Assembly (NCBI RefSeq): GCF_004769635.1
Contig: NZ_RQGH01000040.1
Coordinates: forward strand, 65,442 to 129,441
DNA from: Leptospira jelokensis
GTDB lineage: Bacteria > Spirochaetota > Leptospiria > Leptospirales > Leptospiraceae
DNA length: 64,000 bases
Reading direction: 5' to 3'
A program made the position numbers and the translations under genes. The notes beneath the pieces were generated by a model. It was not told the DNA's origin and did not search any database. It saw nothing but the letters and a program-made list of their open reading frames with translations. Positions 32,083-41,336 of this stretch are shown in pieces (the stretch's first letter is position 1; every line of letters begins with the position of its first letter).

Positions 32083-33692
32083 GATATGTTTATTTACCGG
32101 TCCTTTGTTTTTTAGTCGGTTATTGTTCCTCGGTCACTCAGATCGAAACACTCAATCGAAGTTTTACAAAACCTAAGTTTGTCACTCCAGATATTGGAGA
32201 GTCTGAACCCCTTCCTTCGGGTAGAGATTACAGAGAACGACTGGTAAATAAATCCACTCCAAGTTTCACTCTCCTCTGGAAACAAATTCCAGAGGGGTTT
32301 TCTGCTTCCGACGTAAGTCTATTAGAGGAAAAAATCCTTTTCCCCCACTCCAAGTTGGGTGCTTACCAAAAATCACCTGCGAAACCAGATCCTAAGTTTT
32401 TTCAAGCAAATGACATTGATTTAGTTTTAGAACTCAGTTTATCAAAAGTAGCAGAAAGATTGTCCGTGGAAGTTTTGTACAATGACCCTGTACTTTCACA
32501 AAACTTCGGAAAGGCGGTTTTCGTTTACCAAGAAGAAAAAGAACCCAAATCCAAAAATGCGAAGTCTTTTGATGTTTTCCATGGAAAAAAACACTTACTC
32601 CCGTTAACTGAATTTGTCCCGTCATATTTTTTAGAACTGTCTTCACCGTCTTCTGATGAAGTCCGCAATATCTTTACATCGTCTTTACAAGGGAAAGTCT
32701 CTGTATTTTCCACATCCCCTGGAACCACTATCTATTTGGATGGAGTTGAAATTGGAAAAGCTCCTCTCATTGGTTTCACCTTGCAAAATGGTAAACACAC
32801 ACTCTCCTTTGCAAAACCAGGCAAAGACCAAGTCAAACGCAACATTTTAATCCGCGCTGGAAAAACCACAAGGGTATTCCAAGAATGGAACGACGATATT
32901 TCCCAAGGAACGGTTGTTGTTTCTAGTTTTCCCGTCGGTCTTGATGTGGTCATCGACGGTCAAAAAAAGGGAAAAACTCAATATGCAGAATCGGGAGTAC
33001 CTTACGGTAGTTATCCGATCCAATTCATCCGCACGACACAAGATTCCCATTTTGAATATGCCAAAGCAGGCATCAAAATTCGACCAAAACAAATTACCTC
33101 GATCGCCTTACCAATCTCCTTGGAAGATGGAGTGGGTTGGGAGTCAGAAGAATTTTGGAACCTCACATCTTCGTCTCCTAATTTTTCAGCTACATTCCCT
33201 GGTAAGTTGACTTTCGCGAAAAACAAGGACCTTCCGAAAGGTTGGTATGGAGTGTATTCTGAGGATCTGATACCTGATTATTTGGAAGCCGAACTTGTGT
33301 TAGACTTAAAGAAATCTTATAGCGGTGCTTTAGGCCTTTCCATTCATGACCACAACCAAAATACAATTTTAGTTTATGTGGACCAAACAGACTTTCATAT
33401 CGTAAAGTTTTCAGGGAACGAATCGGAAGCACCAGTTCGTTCCTCATTTCGTTGGAACAAAGAAGATGAATTGAAAGGTCGATCCATCAAATTCGCAACC
33501 GACCTTGAGAAAAAGATGATTCGTTTGTATTTAGGTAACAAAATGGTTGAAGAATTTCCATGGAGTTTTGAAACATTTTGGAATTTAGGAGTTCTCACTC
33601 CACATAATGCTCCTTTGGTGGGCATGCCACTTCGAGGATTAAAAATCCAATACCCAGACATGGTTAAGTTTGAACAAAGGTTCCAAAAATGA
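32079..33692 (+). CDS. PEGA-domain lipoprotein
   Basis: 537 residues, signal C-F-L-V-G-Y-C (Cys about 16). The region 20-190 is unrecognised. Two PEGA domains follow: V-F-S-T-S-P-G-T-T-I-Y-L-D-G-V-E-I-G (about 205-270) and V-V-V-S-S-F-P-V-G-L-D-V-V-I-D-G (about 277-350). The C-terminal 180 residues look like a concanavalin/LamG-type beta sandwich (W-Y-G-V-Y-S, G-L-S-I-H-D-H-N). PEGA domains occur on surface proteins and are thought to mediate binding at the envelope. It is translationally coupled on both sides (ATGA overlaps), so it is made with the FecR and TPR lipoproteins. Confidence 0.78.
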   Translation: MRYVYLPVLCFLVGYCSSVTQIETLNRSFTKPKFVTPDIGESEPLPSGRDYRERLVNKSTPSFTLLWKQIPEGFSASDVSLLEEKILFPHSKLGAYQKSPAKPDPKFFQANDIDLVLELSLSKVAERLSVEVLYNDPVLSQNFGKAVFVYQEEKEPKSKNAKSFDVFHGKKHLLPLTEFVPSYFLELSSPSSDEVRNIFTSSLQGKVSVFSTSPGTTIYLDGVEIGKAPLIGFTLQNGKHTLSFAKPGKDQVKRNILIRAGKTTRVFQEWNDDISQGTVVVSSFPVGLDVVIDGQKKGKTQYAESGVPYGSYPIQFIRTTQDSHFEYAKAGIKIRPKQITSIALPISLEDGVGWESEEFWNLTSSSPNFSATFPGKLTFAKNKDLPKGWYGVYSEDLIPDYLEAELVLDLKKSYSGALGLSIHDHNQNTILVYVDQTDFHIVKFSGNESEAPVRSSFRWNKEDELKGRSIKFATDLEKKMIRLYLGNKMVEEFPWSFETFWNLGVLTPHNAPLVGMPLRGLKIQYPDMVKFEQRFQK

Positions 33693-36600
33693 AACAATTG
33701 ATTGTTGTATCTGTTTTACTTGTAACGTTTATCGGTTGTCGTTCTCGAGATTTCCAAGCTGTCACAGTGAAAGACACTGTGGTAGAAAAATCAGCGGTAT
33801 CTGACCGTCAAAAAATCGAAGAAGCACGTTCCCTCATCGCCGATGGAAGTAATGAATTCCAAAAGGGAAACATGGATGTCGCATTGGAAAAAGCAAAAGC
33901 ATCCATCCAAAGTTTTGAACTTGTAGAAGGTTATGCGTTACTCGGTGCTTCCCATTACCAATTAGGCGAATATGAAAATGCAAAAAAAGCCTACGAAAAT
34001 GGTAAAAACTTAGACCCCCAAAGTGAAAAAATTCTAATTGGACTTGGAACCGTACAATCCACACTCGGTGAAAACGAAGAAGCACTCGCCACCTACCAAA
34101 CGTTAAACAAATTAAAACCAGAAGAATCAATTTATACTTATAAAACTGGTCTTTTATTAAAAAATTTGGGTCGTTACCAAGAAAGTTTGGTAACTCTAAA
34201 GTCCTTAGAATCAAAACAAGACTTTCCTTACCCTATCGAATTGTTAAACCAATTGGGTGATGTGTGTTTGGAATTAAAAAAGTATGAGGAAGCTGAAAGT
34301 TATTTTGCAAGGGCTGAAAAATTAAACCCGGAACTCAAGTCAGCAAAAGATGCCAAACTCTCCACAAAAATTGCATCTCTCATCCAAAGGGGAAATGACT
34401 TTTTAAACAAAAAGAATTACCCAGAAGCAACTGCTGAATTCAAAAAAGCTACAGAACTCCAACCACAAAATGGTTCTGTTTGGTCATTTTTAGGGAATGC
34501 TCAATTATTAAATGGAAAACTAAAAGAAAGTGAAGAGAGTTTCAAAAAATCGATTTCTTTATCGGATACAAATGCAAATGCCTACGTAGGACTTTGTAAT
34601 GTACTCATCCAAACACATAACTATTCTGAATGTTTAAAAACTTCGAAACAAGCGTTACAAAAAATTCCAAAAAATGCAGAGATTCGCAACAAACAAGGAA
34701 TATGCGAATGGAAATGGGGTGAAGTCAAAAAAGCAACACTAAGTTTTCAAGATGCTTCTTCCTGGGATCCCAATTTTATAGAACCAAAGATGAATTTGGC
34801 TTATGTCTTAATCGATTCAGGTCGTTTTGATGAAGCACTAGATGTGTTAAAAAAAACGGAAACTCACCCGAAGGCCAAAAAGGAAGAGATCCGAAAAGCA
34901 AAAGTTTTGGCCGAATCACAAAAATTCATAGCTAGTGGTGACGTTTTTTTGCGACAAGGCAAACGCAAACAAGCGTTTGATGACTACGGAAGAGCGATGG
35001 GTGTGAATCCTGAAAACCCTGCCGTTCAAAATGCATTTGGTCGAGGTTATTTTGCCTTCAATGAATACAAAAAAGCAGAAGGTTCCTACTTAGAAGCTTA
35101 CCGTATGGACAATACGAATCCAGGTGCCTTACAAGGGCTTGCTCGTGTTTACGCGAAAACCGGTGAGTCTAAAAAAGAAAAAGAATACATCAAGAAATTA
35201 GAAACCTTATCAGCAACTGATCCGTTCAGTGCCATCACTCTTGGGCGAATTGCAGAAGATGCAAGTAAGTGGGACGAAGCAGAATCCATCTATATGGGAC
35301 TTAAAAAAAAGTTTCCAGGAAATGAAGCAGTGGATTACCGCTTGGGTAGTTTGTATTACAAACGTGCTGTAGAAGAAAATACAAAAGAAAATTATGCTAA
35401 AGCAAATGAATACATTCAGAAGTCTAAAAAATTTACAAAAGACATTCCTGAAGTAATCGAAACTGAAAAAACTGTTTCGGAGAACTCTCGTTTTGCGGAG
35501 ATATTACCCCTTGTTAAGGAAGGGAATGCGCTTTTTAATCGTAAAAAATACATTGAAGCGGTCACTCCTTACCAAAAGGCATATGATAAAGTTCCAAAGG
35601 CATCCCTCCTTGTCAAAATAGCAGAATGTTATATTGAAAAAGGGGAAGAAGAGAAAGGCCTTTCTATTTTAGAAAATGCAGTTAAGTCCAACAAAGAAAA
35701 TGCGATCTCTTTTAAAGAAGGGATTTATAGTTTTTATTACAAAAAGGGTGAGTTAAAACGAGCGGAAGATGGATTTTATGACATCTTAAAAGAAAAACCC
35801 GATTCATATTACGCTTATTATATGTTAGGACTTGTTTCTATGAAACGGAAATCCTATGACCTTGCCATTGGTGAGTTTGATAAGTCGATATTAGTGAACC
35901 CAAATTTTGCACCGAGTAACGTTGCAAAAGGTTTAGCATTTTACAAATTAAACCAAATGGATGCCGCCAAAAGGGAATTTGAAAAAGCAAGAGCGAAGGA
36001 TTCTGAGTTTGGGCTTTCGTCTTATAACTTGGCAATCGCATATTTTAATGAAGACCTAACAAATGAAGCCAAATCGATCCTTGAGTCCATTCGCAAATCT
36101 GATCCAGATTTTATGGACGGGGAAATCCAATTGGCGTACATCTATTTTAAAGAAAACAAATTAGATGAAGCTGAAAAAACAATTGATCGGGTATTAAAAG
36201 AAGAACCATCGGCAGAGGCATCGTTTGCGCAGTTTCGCATTTTGGATGCCAAACAAAAACAATCTCCATCCGAAAAAACCAAATCGAAACGAAATGCTGT
36301 CAAAGAAAAAATCTTGAGGGAATATGGAGAAACCAAATATGCAAGGTTACTTCCTTCGGATGCATTGGATGATGAACCACTCCATGTTACAGACCTAAAT
36401 TTATCGGGCACTCCAGTTTCCACTCCAATTGTATACCCAAATCGAATCATTGTGAATTATGGAACAGCGCTTGTTGGTTATGACAGGCTTACGAAAGAGC
36501 TGATTTGGAAACAATACACATCCACCCCTTTCCAATTGCTTGTAGCAGGGAAAGAACTTGTAGGAATTTCTAATGACACTGCCACAAAAATTTACCCTGA

Positions 36601-37282
36601 ATCAGGTAAGATGACATTCAAAAAACAAGTATTAGCTGGTTGGAAAGTAAAACAAGGAACAGCTGATTCGAATGGATTTTATCTCCTTTTAGAAAAAGAC
36701 AAATCAAATCAAAGAAAAATTGTGCGCACCAATCCTAATTTAGAGATTCAGGAAGAATGGGTTGGGAACGATACCATCGGATTTTCGCTTTCAAGTGAAG
36801 GAAAACTGTTTGTTTTGAAAGATACCAAAAAAGATTTTTTAATCCAAGTTTTAAACCCAAACCAATCATCTGAAAAAGAAGGAAAGTTATCACAAGCAAT
36901 TCCAAAAAAAGATCCAAAGGAGACCGCAAATTTCCTCGGTTGTTTGGATGAGTCTTGTTTGGTATCGCTTGGTGGTCAAATCTACGAAGGAACTGAAAAA
37001 GCAAAACTCTATGCTTTGGGTAAAACTGATTCCGTTCGTTCCGTGGTAAAAAATCCTGATTCTATCTTGGTGAATACGGAAGATACCACCTATCTTTGGA
37101 AAGGTGGTTCTAAGTGGAAAGATAGTTATAAGTCGGAAGGAGATTTTTATTTTCCTTTGGATGGACTTGTTGTGGAAGGAAGAACCAAAGAACTATTACT
37201 CATCAAAGGAAAAGAAAAAACATCGGTTCCTTGGAAAGGGGACCGCGACGGCCTCCGCATTAGTACAATTACTGTTGATTAA
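33689..37282 (+). CDS. TPR-repeat lipoprotein with C-terminal beta-propeller-like domain
   Basis: 1197 residues, signal ends V-T-F-I-G-C (Cys about 17). From about 45 to 875 there are more than twenty tetratricopeptide units, recognisable by A-x-x-x-Y-x-x-A and P-x-N or P-x-x (for example G-A-S-H-Y-Q-L-G-E-Y-E-N-A-K-K-A-Y). The last 300 residues have repeated beta strands such as G-T-A-L-V-G-Y-D-R-L-T-K-E-L-I-W-K, the pattern of PQQ/WD-like propellers. It should be a large envelope scaffold, possibly exposed to the periplasm. It closes the FecR-PEGA-TPR operon, and no terminator is visible on this strand just after it. Confidence 0.8.
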   Translation: MKQLIVVSVLLVTFIGCRSRDFQAVTVKDTVVEKSAVSDRQKIEEARSLIADGSNEFQKGNMDVALEKAKASIQSFELVEGYALLGASHYQLGEYENAKKAYENGKNLDPQSEKILIGLGTVQSTLGENEEALATYQTLNKLKPEESIYTYKTGLLLKNLGRYQESLVTLKSLESKQDFPYPIELLNQLGDVCLELKKYEEAESYFARAEKLNPELKSAKDAKLSTKIASLIQRGNDFLNKKNYPEATAEFKKATELQPQNGSVWSFLGNAQLLNGKLKESEESFKKSISLSDTNANAYVGLCNVLIQTHNYSECLKTSKQALQKIPKNAEIRNKQGICEWKWGEVKKATLSFQDASSWDPNFIEPKMNLAYVLIDSGRFDEALDVLKKTETHPKAKKEEIRKAKVLAESQKFIASGDVFLRQGKRKQAFDDYGRAMGVNPENPAVQNAFGRGYFAFNEYKKAEGSYLEAYRMDNTNPGALQGLARVYAKTGESKKEKEYIKKLETLSATDPFSAITLGRIAEDASKWDEAESIYMGLKKKFPGNEAVDYRLGSLYYKRAVEENTKENYAKANEYIQKSKKFTKDIPEVIETEKTVSENSRFAEILPLVKEGNALFNRKKYIEAVTPYQKAYDKVPKASLLVKIAECYIEKGEEEKGLSILENAVKSNKENAISFKEGIYSFYYKKGELKRAEDGFYDILKEKPDSYYAYYMLGLVSMKRKSYDLAIGEFDKSILVNPNFAPSNVAKGLAFYKLNQMDAAKREFEKARAKDSEFGLSSYNLAIAYFNEDLTNEAKSILESIRKSDPDFMDGEIQLAYIYFKENKLDEAEKTIDRVLKEEPSAEASFAQFRILDAKQKQSPSEKTKSKRNAVKEKILREYGETKYARLLPSDALDDEPLHVTDLNLSGTPVSTPIVYPNRIIVNYGTALVGYDRLTKELIWKQYTSTPFQLLVAGKELVGISNDTATKIYPESGKMTFKKQVLAGWKVKQGTADSNGFYLLLEKDKSNQRKIVRTNPNLEIQEEWVGNDTIGFSLSSEGKLFVLKDTKKDFLIQVLNPNQSSEKEGKLSQAIPKKDPKETANFLGCLDESCLVSLGGQIYEGTEKAKLYALGKTDSVRSVVKNPDSILVNTEDTTYLWKGGSKWKDSYKSEGDFYFPLDGLVVEGRTKELLLIKGKEKTSVPWKGDRDGLRISTITVD

Positions 37283-37303
37283 GTGTTATCCCATAACAAC
37301 GAT

Positions 37304-37336
37304 AAAAAATCTCCCGGAATCTTTGGATCACGGGAG
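37304..37336 (-). terminator. Intrinsic terminator for trmB
   Basis: On the minus strand CTCCCG (complement of 37331-37336) pairs with CGGGAG (complement of 37311-37316), followed by ATTTTTTA. It lies 22 bases after the trmB stop. The plus-strand lipoprotein operon reaches the same hairpin from the other side but without a T-run. Confidence 0.7.
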
Positions 37337-37357
37337 TTAGCATAGGGATTTTTAAAA

Positions 37358-38017
37358 TTAAATTTTTTTGGTTCGTTTGAGGTAATAAATTCGTTTCCCT
37401 TCGTTTCGTTTTTCTGCTTCAAAAAACGAAATGGGAAATCCTGGCCTTTCGAATTCATATTCATTTCCCTCCCAGGCAAAATTAGGGAACTTTCGAAAAA
37501 GTGAAATTGTCCGCCTTGCATAAGGGCCATAGTCAGTTGCAAATAAAAGTTCTCCCCCTGGTTTTAAAAGGTCATATATTTGTTGTAACATATAGGGTTG
37601 CATTAACCTGTTTTTCCAATGTTTTTTCTTTGGCCAGGGATCTGGAAAGTTGATGATGATCGTATCAAAAATTTCTTTTTCGAGCAGTTCATCAAAAAAC
37701 CATTGGAAGTTAACGGTCATATAACGGATATTCTCAAGACCCAATGTTTTTCTTTGTTTCTCTGTATGGATGATTCGGTTTACCTTTTTTTCCATCAGTA
37801 GGTAACCTGTTTGGTGGTCATTTTTTGCCAATTCGATGGCAACTTCACCCCATCCAGAACCTAACTCTAAAACAAACCGATTCGTATCTTTTGGGAAAGA
37901 ATTTTTTAGGTCGATTTTTTTCCCACGTTCGTTAGGTTGCAGGAGATAGTCAGACTGATAGGGAGTTCGAATCGTAAACTTCCATAGTTTTTCTTGGATT
38001 TCTGGATTAACTAACAA
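37358..38017 (-). CDS. trmB: tRNA (guanine-N7-)-methyltransferase
   Basis: TrmB methylates G46 in the variable loop of tRNA. Motif I V-L-E-L-G-S-G-W-G-E-V-A-I-E-L and the family signature N-F-P-D-P-W-P-K-K-K-H-W-K-N-R-L are present, as is F-A-T-D-Y-G-P-Y-A near the end. The start is uncertain. The longest frame begins at 38128, inside the divergent MBL gene, which is unlikely. I choose the TTG at 38017 (GGAAG about 10 bases upstream), which gives 219 residues, the family size, with the conserved T-P-Y-Q-S-D-Y near residue 17. The two genes are thus divergent with about 48 bases between starts. Confidence 0.88.
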   Translation of the reverse strand: MLVNPEIQEKLWKFTIRTPYQSDYLLQPNERGKKIDLKNSFPKDTNRFVLELGSGWGEVAIELAKNDHQTGYLLMEKKVNRIIHTEKQRKTLGLENIRYMTVNFQWFFDELLEKEIFDTIIINFPDPWPKKKHWKNRLMQPYMLQQIYDLLKPGGELLFATDYGPYARRTISLFRKFPNFAWEGNEYEFERPGFPISFFEAEKRNEGKRIYYLKRTKKI

Positions 38018-38065
38018 TTGAATTTCTTCCGATGATTTAATGTCAGGATTTTGAAAAGGAACTAA

Positions 38066-39013
38066 ATGAAAATAACTCTTTTTGGTGTTCGAGGTTCCCT
38101 TCCCACACCGACAACAAAACAGGAACAACGAGAAAAAACTTTAAAAATTCTGCATTTGGCAAAGGAAGAGTGGAAAAAGGATCCAGACGGGTTTTCAGAA
38201 GAAGGATTTATCGACCAACTTCCCATTCCACTTTCACAAGACTTAGGTGGTAACACCACTTGTGTCCTCATCGAAGGAGAAGCGGGCGAAAAAGTCATTT
38301 TGGACATGGGGACCGGGATCCGGGTGCTTGGAAACCAACTGGCATCGGAAGCATTTAGTGGGAAAGAAATGGACATCCATATCCTTGTTTCCCATACCCA
38401 TTGGGATCATATCCAAGGTTGGCCATTTTTTAAACCTGGTTACTCACCTTCAGTCAATATTCATTTTTATTCCTGTATCCCCAATCTACAAGAACGATTG
38501 GAAAGGCAACAACACCCAGAAAACTTTCCTGTTACCTTCCAACAAATGGCTTCCAAAAAACATTTTCATTTATGGAAAGAATTTGAATCTTATATGTTAG
38601 GTGGTCTAAAGATCATTCCGTTTGGACTACGCCATCCTGGTTCTTGTACGGGTTATCGAATCAGAGAAGGAAATAAAATCTTTTTATTTTGCACAGATGT
38701 AGAATACCGAGAAGAAGACCGGGAACATCTTTTAAAAATGAAACCTCAGATTGCGGGAGCGGATCTCATCATCATCGATGCCCAGTACAGCACTTCAGAG
38801 GCAGAGAAAAAAATTGGTTGGGGTCATACGGCTGTAAGTAAAGCAGTTGAATTTGCGGAAATGATGGAAATTCGTTCTGTTGTTTTGACCCACCATGAAC
38901 CAGACCACACGGACCATGAAGTGGCAAGGATCATTTTGGATGAAGCCCGTTTACAAAAACCAGGTGGCATGCAGGTCCATATCGCCCATGAAGGCCAAAA
39001 ATTTATCCTATAG
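38066..39013 (+). CDS. MBL-fold metallo-hydrolase
   Basis: 315 residues. The metallo-beta-lactamase metal motif S-H-T-H-W-D-H is at 109-115, with L-D-M-G-T-G at 79-84, a further His in L-R-H-P-G near 193, Asp in F-C-T-D-V-E near 213, and a final T-H-H-E-P-D-H near 275. This is the phosphodiesterase-like branch (G-N-T-T-C-V-L-I-E near residue 62), which includes cyclic-nucleotide phosphodiesterases and tRNase-Z-like enzymes; the true substrate is unknown. AAGGA stands 5 bases before the ATG. A class III nucleotide cyclase lies about 4 kb downstream, but no direct link is shown. Confidence 0.8.
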   Translation: MKITLFGVRGSLPTPTTKQEQREKTLKILHLAKEEWKKDPDGFSEEGFIDQLPIPLSQDLGGNTTCVLIEGEAGEKVILDMGTGIRVLGNQLASEAFSGKEMDIHILVSHTHWDHIQGWPFFKPGYSPSVNIHFYSCIPNLQERLERQQHPENFPVTFQQMASKKHFHLWKEFESYMLGGLKIIPFGLRHPGSCTGYRIREGNKIFLFCTDVEYREEDREHLLKMKPQIAGADLIIIDAQYSTSEAEKKIGWGHTAVSKAVEFAEMMEIRSVVLTHHEPDHTDHEVARIILDEARLQKPGGMQVHIAHEGQKFIL

Positions 39014-39040
39014 AAGGAACGATTTCCATCCATCATTTTG

Positions 39041-39060
39041 ATCCCAATTCCGATTGGGAT
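39041..39060. terminator. Hairpin after the MBL-fold gene
   Basis: ATCCCAAT (39041-39048) pairs perfectly with ATTGGGAT (39053-39060) around TCCG. There is no T-run, so termination would be weak. The intergenic stretch 39014-39177 also has CCGAT-tg-ATCGG near 39151-39162 and several short CTTCC/ATTC repeats, but no gene. Confidence 0.35.
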
Positions 39061-39177
39061 TATGACTGGGGTTTATGCCATAAGTGTAGATTTGAATTCC
39101 TATCCTTCCTCACTTGATTGATTACCCTTCCTTCTTTCGTGAATCAGTACTACCGATTGATCGGTTCCTTCCTTCAT

Positions 39178-40215
39178 TCATTCATTGATCAAATAGTTGG
39201 AGTGGTATCCTTTGCCTTCCCCTGAATATTCGGGGCAATTTAACTTTAGTTCGGCGATCCAGTGGATTTGGTATGGTTTTGCAAAAAACAATTGGATGAA
39301 AAATCGTAAAAAAGAAGAAATATTTTCTAGGGCACTCATTGTGGCAATCGGTCGCGTTCGTTTCACTGATAGTTGGCAAGATCCGTTACCAAAAGTTAAT
39401 ATTTCTGTTTTTGGAATCGTATAACCAGAGGTAGGTTCTTTTTCCCATTCCAATACTTCCACTTTTTCTACAGTACCTTCTAAAACTAGAGATCCTGACG
39501 GATTTAAAACCGCGACACGACGAAAATATTCACCAGGGAAGTTGGAATTGCCAATGAAGCCACCAGTAAAAATGCGATACCCATCTTTTGTTTGTGAACG
39601 AACAATCTCCCACTTCTTCGAATATTGGTAAACGGCTTCGTTTGTTAATATATGTTCAAGGCCTCCGACGCCTTTTACTTCTTCAATTACATCTTTATAA
39701 CGAATGGTTCCGGTCACTGTCGAATAAGAAAATGGGATATCTGCCTGGACAAATTTACCTTTTTCGACTAAAGGAAATTTTCCATTGGAGATGGGAACAC
39801 TGCCTCGTCGTGGTTTGTAATCCAATTTGATTTCCCGATCTCCGTAATTCATATAAAATGAATAAATTCCGTTTTTATACTCCATCCAGTTGTCACCACT
39901 CCTTTGGTAAAACTGACCTTTTTTGAATTCATATTCTTCTGAATCAAATTCGCGAGTGGAATAAAAAACAGGTTGGTCCTTAGTTTTTAACAATAACGAT
40001 ATACCATTGTTATGTGAGCCAGGTCCAAAATTACTGACGAGAAAAGTGGCAAAGAGATTGTGCCGATCACTACGGAAGGTAAAATTCCATGCCTGTAAAT
40101 ACCCTTCCTCAGGGAAATGTTGGGTTTTAAAATCTTGGGCTTGTAGTCCAAAGGAAAGTACAACGGTAAGACAACCTAACAAAACCAATCGGGAAAAATA
40201 GATTCGCCTTTGCAC
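39178..40215 (-). CDS. Exported lipocalin-like (Svf1/AttH-type) protein
   Basis: About 345 residues with a signal peptide (L-V-L-L-G-C-L-T-V-V-L-S-F-G-L-Q-A-Q). The body is rich in beta strands, and the segment T-G-T-I-R-Y-K-D-V-I-E-E-V-K-G-V-G followed by L-E-H-I-L recalls the T-G-T-I-x-Y...G-x-G-Y-x-D-H-N-W-G signature of Svf1/AttH/CrtC-type lipocalins, although the final H-N-W-G is degenerate. These proteins bind lipids or act on carotenoid-like substrates. The GTG at 40215 is preferred (AGGA 7 bases upstream) over TTG 40221. Assignment is tentative. Confidence 0.5.
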   Translation of the reverse strand: MQRRIYFSRLVLLGCLTVVLSFGLQAQDFKTQHFPEEGYLQAWNFTFRSDRHNLFATFLVSNFGPGSHNNGISLLLKTKDQPVFYSTREFDSEEYEFKKGQFYQRSGDNWMEYKNGIYSFYMNYGDREIKLDYKPRRGSVPISNGKFPLVEKGKFVQADIPFSYSTVTGTIRYKDVIEEVKGVGGLEHILTNEAVYQYSKKWEIVRSQTKDGYRIFTGGFIGNSNFPGEYFRRVAVLNPSGSLVLEGTVEKVEVLEWEKEPTSGYTIPKTEILTFGNGSCQLSVKRTRPIATMSALENISSFLRFFIQLFFAKPYQIHWIAELKLNCPEYSGEGKGYHSNYLINE

Positions 40216-40271
40216 CGACAAATCCTAAGTGGAATCTCAAAAAGAAGCAAGGTTTTTCTTGGGGATTTCCT

Positions 40272-40646
40272 CTAGATTGACAAAAGTGTGGGGACCGAGA
40301 TCTGGAATAAATCACCGAGACAAACCAAGGAAAACACAGGGTGTTCTGAATTCCCAATCGTCCGCAGGCGTTCTCTCTCCTCGGCGATCCCATCAATATG
40401 GATCCAGGTTTCCATAGCATCGTTCGGTAGAATGCGGCAGGCCACTTGGTATTCAAAGTTACCAATTTTGGCAAAAAAGATCTGGACCGAGTTTGGATCA
40501 GAATCGGCCAATTGCCGTCTGAATCCAAATTGTTTGGATTTGGTCTCTCCTCTCATTTCGTAATAATGGTTCAAGATTCGGAGGATGTGTAAAAATTCTT
40601 CCTTTTTCGTTACTAGTTCTCGCCATTCCAGGTCATTCTCATTCAT
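40272..40646 (-). CDS. Hypothetical protein
   Basis: 124 residues, soluble, acidic N-terminal helices (M-N-E-N-D-L-E-W-R-E-L-V-T-K-K) then a strand-rich part (I-F-F-A-K-I-G-N-F-E-Y-Q-V-A-C-R-I-L-P). No motif recognised. No Shine-Dalgarno is obvious. It is divergent from the next plus-strand gene. An overlapping frame in another register (40127-40528) would antiparallel the lipocalin-like gene and is a shadow. Confidence 0.5.
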   Translation of the reverse strand: MNENDLEWRELVTKKEEFLHILRILNHYYEMRGETKSKQFGFRRQLADSDPNSVQIFFAKIGNFEYQVACRILPNDAMETWIHIDGIAEERERLRTIGNSEHPVFSLVCLGDLFQISVPTLLSI

Positions 40647-40724
40647 ACTGGAGGAGGTTTTCGAAATTGGTGTTTGGTTCTTAAAAACGGATTCGCACTT
40701 GAAAAATACTTTCCCCTATCCAGG

Positions 40725-41291
40725 ATGAACGAAACAGACATGGTCACGGAGATCTTAGAAATATTTTGGAAAGAGAAACTTCGTTTCGCCCAATACTGTT
40801 TTGATGAATTGGCCACACTAGATGCCCAAACCTTCCAAGAAAAGGGTAAAACTGGCAAATCACCCCAATGGGTTCTCGGGCAAATGATTTCCTATGATAA
40901 AACCTTTCGCTTTTATCTACCGATTGCCCTGAAAATCAGTAGTTTTTTCTTTTTCCATAGCTTCAAAGACCAAGAAATCGAAAAAGATTTGGAAACGATT
41001 CGGGACCATTACACGCCACCTGCGTTCCCTTCCCATTTTTGGGAAATCCACATCACGGAAGCAAAAGAGTTAAAAATCAAAGCCCTCGATCCTTTGGTGG
41101 CCGTACAATGTGAATCGTGGAAGGAAGTTCTGACCCAATTAGAAGCAAAACTTTCTCTGATTTCGGAATCAGATGCTTATAGAAAAAGATATACATCCCT
41201 CACTGGAATTCATACCATTTCAGGAGCGATCAATAATTCGACAGAGTTTTGTCATTACCTTTGGAATCGTCATATGGGGAATCCAAATTGA
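40725..41291 (+). CDS. Hypothetical protein, possibly DinB-like helical bundle
   Basis: 188 residues, predominantly helical. The segments W-V-L-G-Q-M-I-S-Y-D-K-T near residue 45 and F-C-H-Y-L-W-N-R-H near the C-terminus could supply the His/Asp of a DinB/YfiT-type four-helix bundle, but the match is weak. The frame extends to a TTG at 40674; the ATG at 40725 is chosen as the conservative start although its AGG lies too close. It is 45 bases upstream of icd in the same direction and may be cotranscribed, though icd has its own ribosome site. Confidence 0.5.
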   Translation: MNETDMVTEILEIFWKEKLRFAQYCFDELATLDAQTFQEKGKTGKSPQWVLGQMISYDKTFRFYLPIALKISSFFFFHSFKDQEIEKDLETIRDHYTPPAFPSHFWEIHITEAKELKIKALDPLVAVQCESWKEVLTQLEAKLSLISESDAYRKRYTSLTGIHTISGAINNSTEFCHYLWNRHMGNPN

Positions 41292-41336
41292 ATTTTATAA
41301 ATGAGTATTAAAATAGAATGAGTTTAGGAGAAATCA

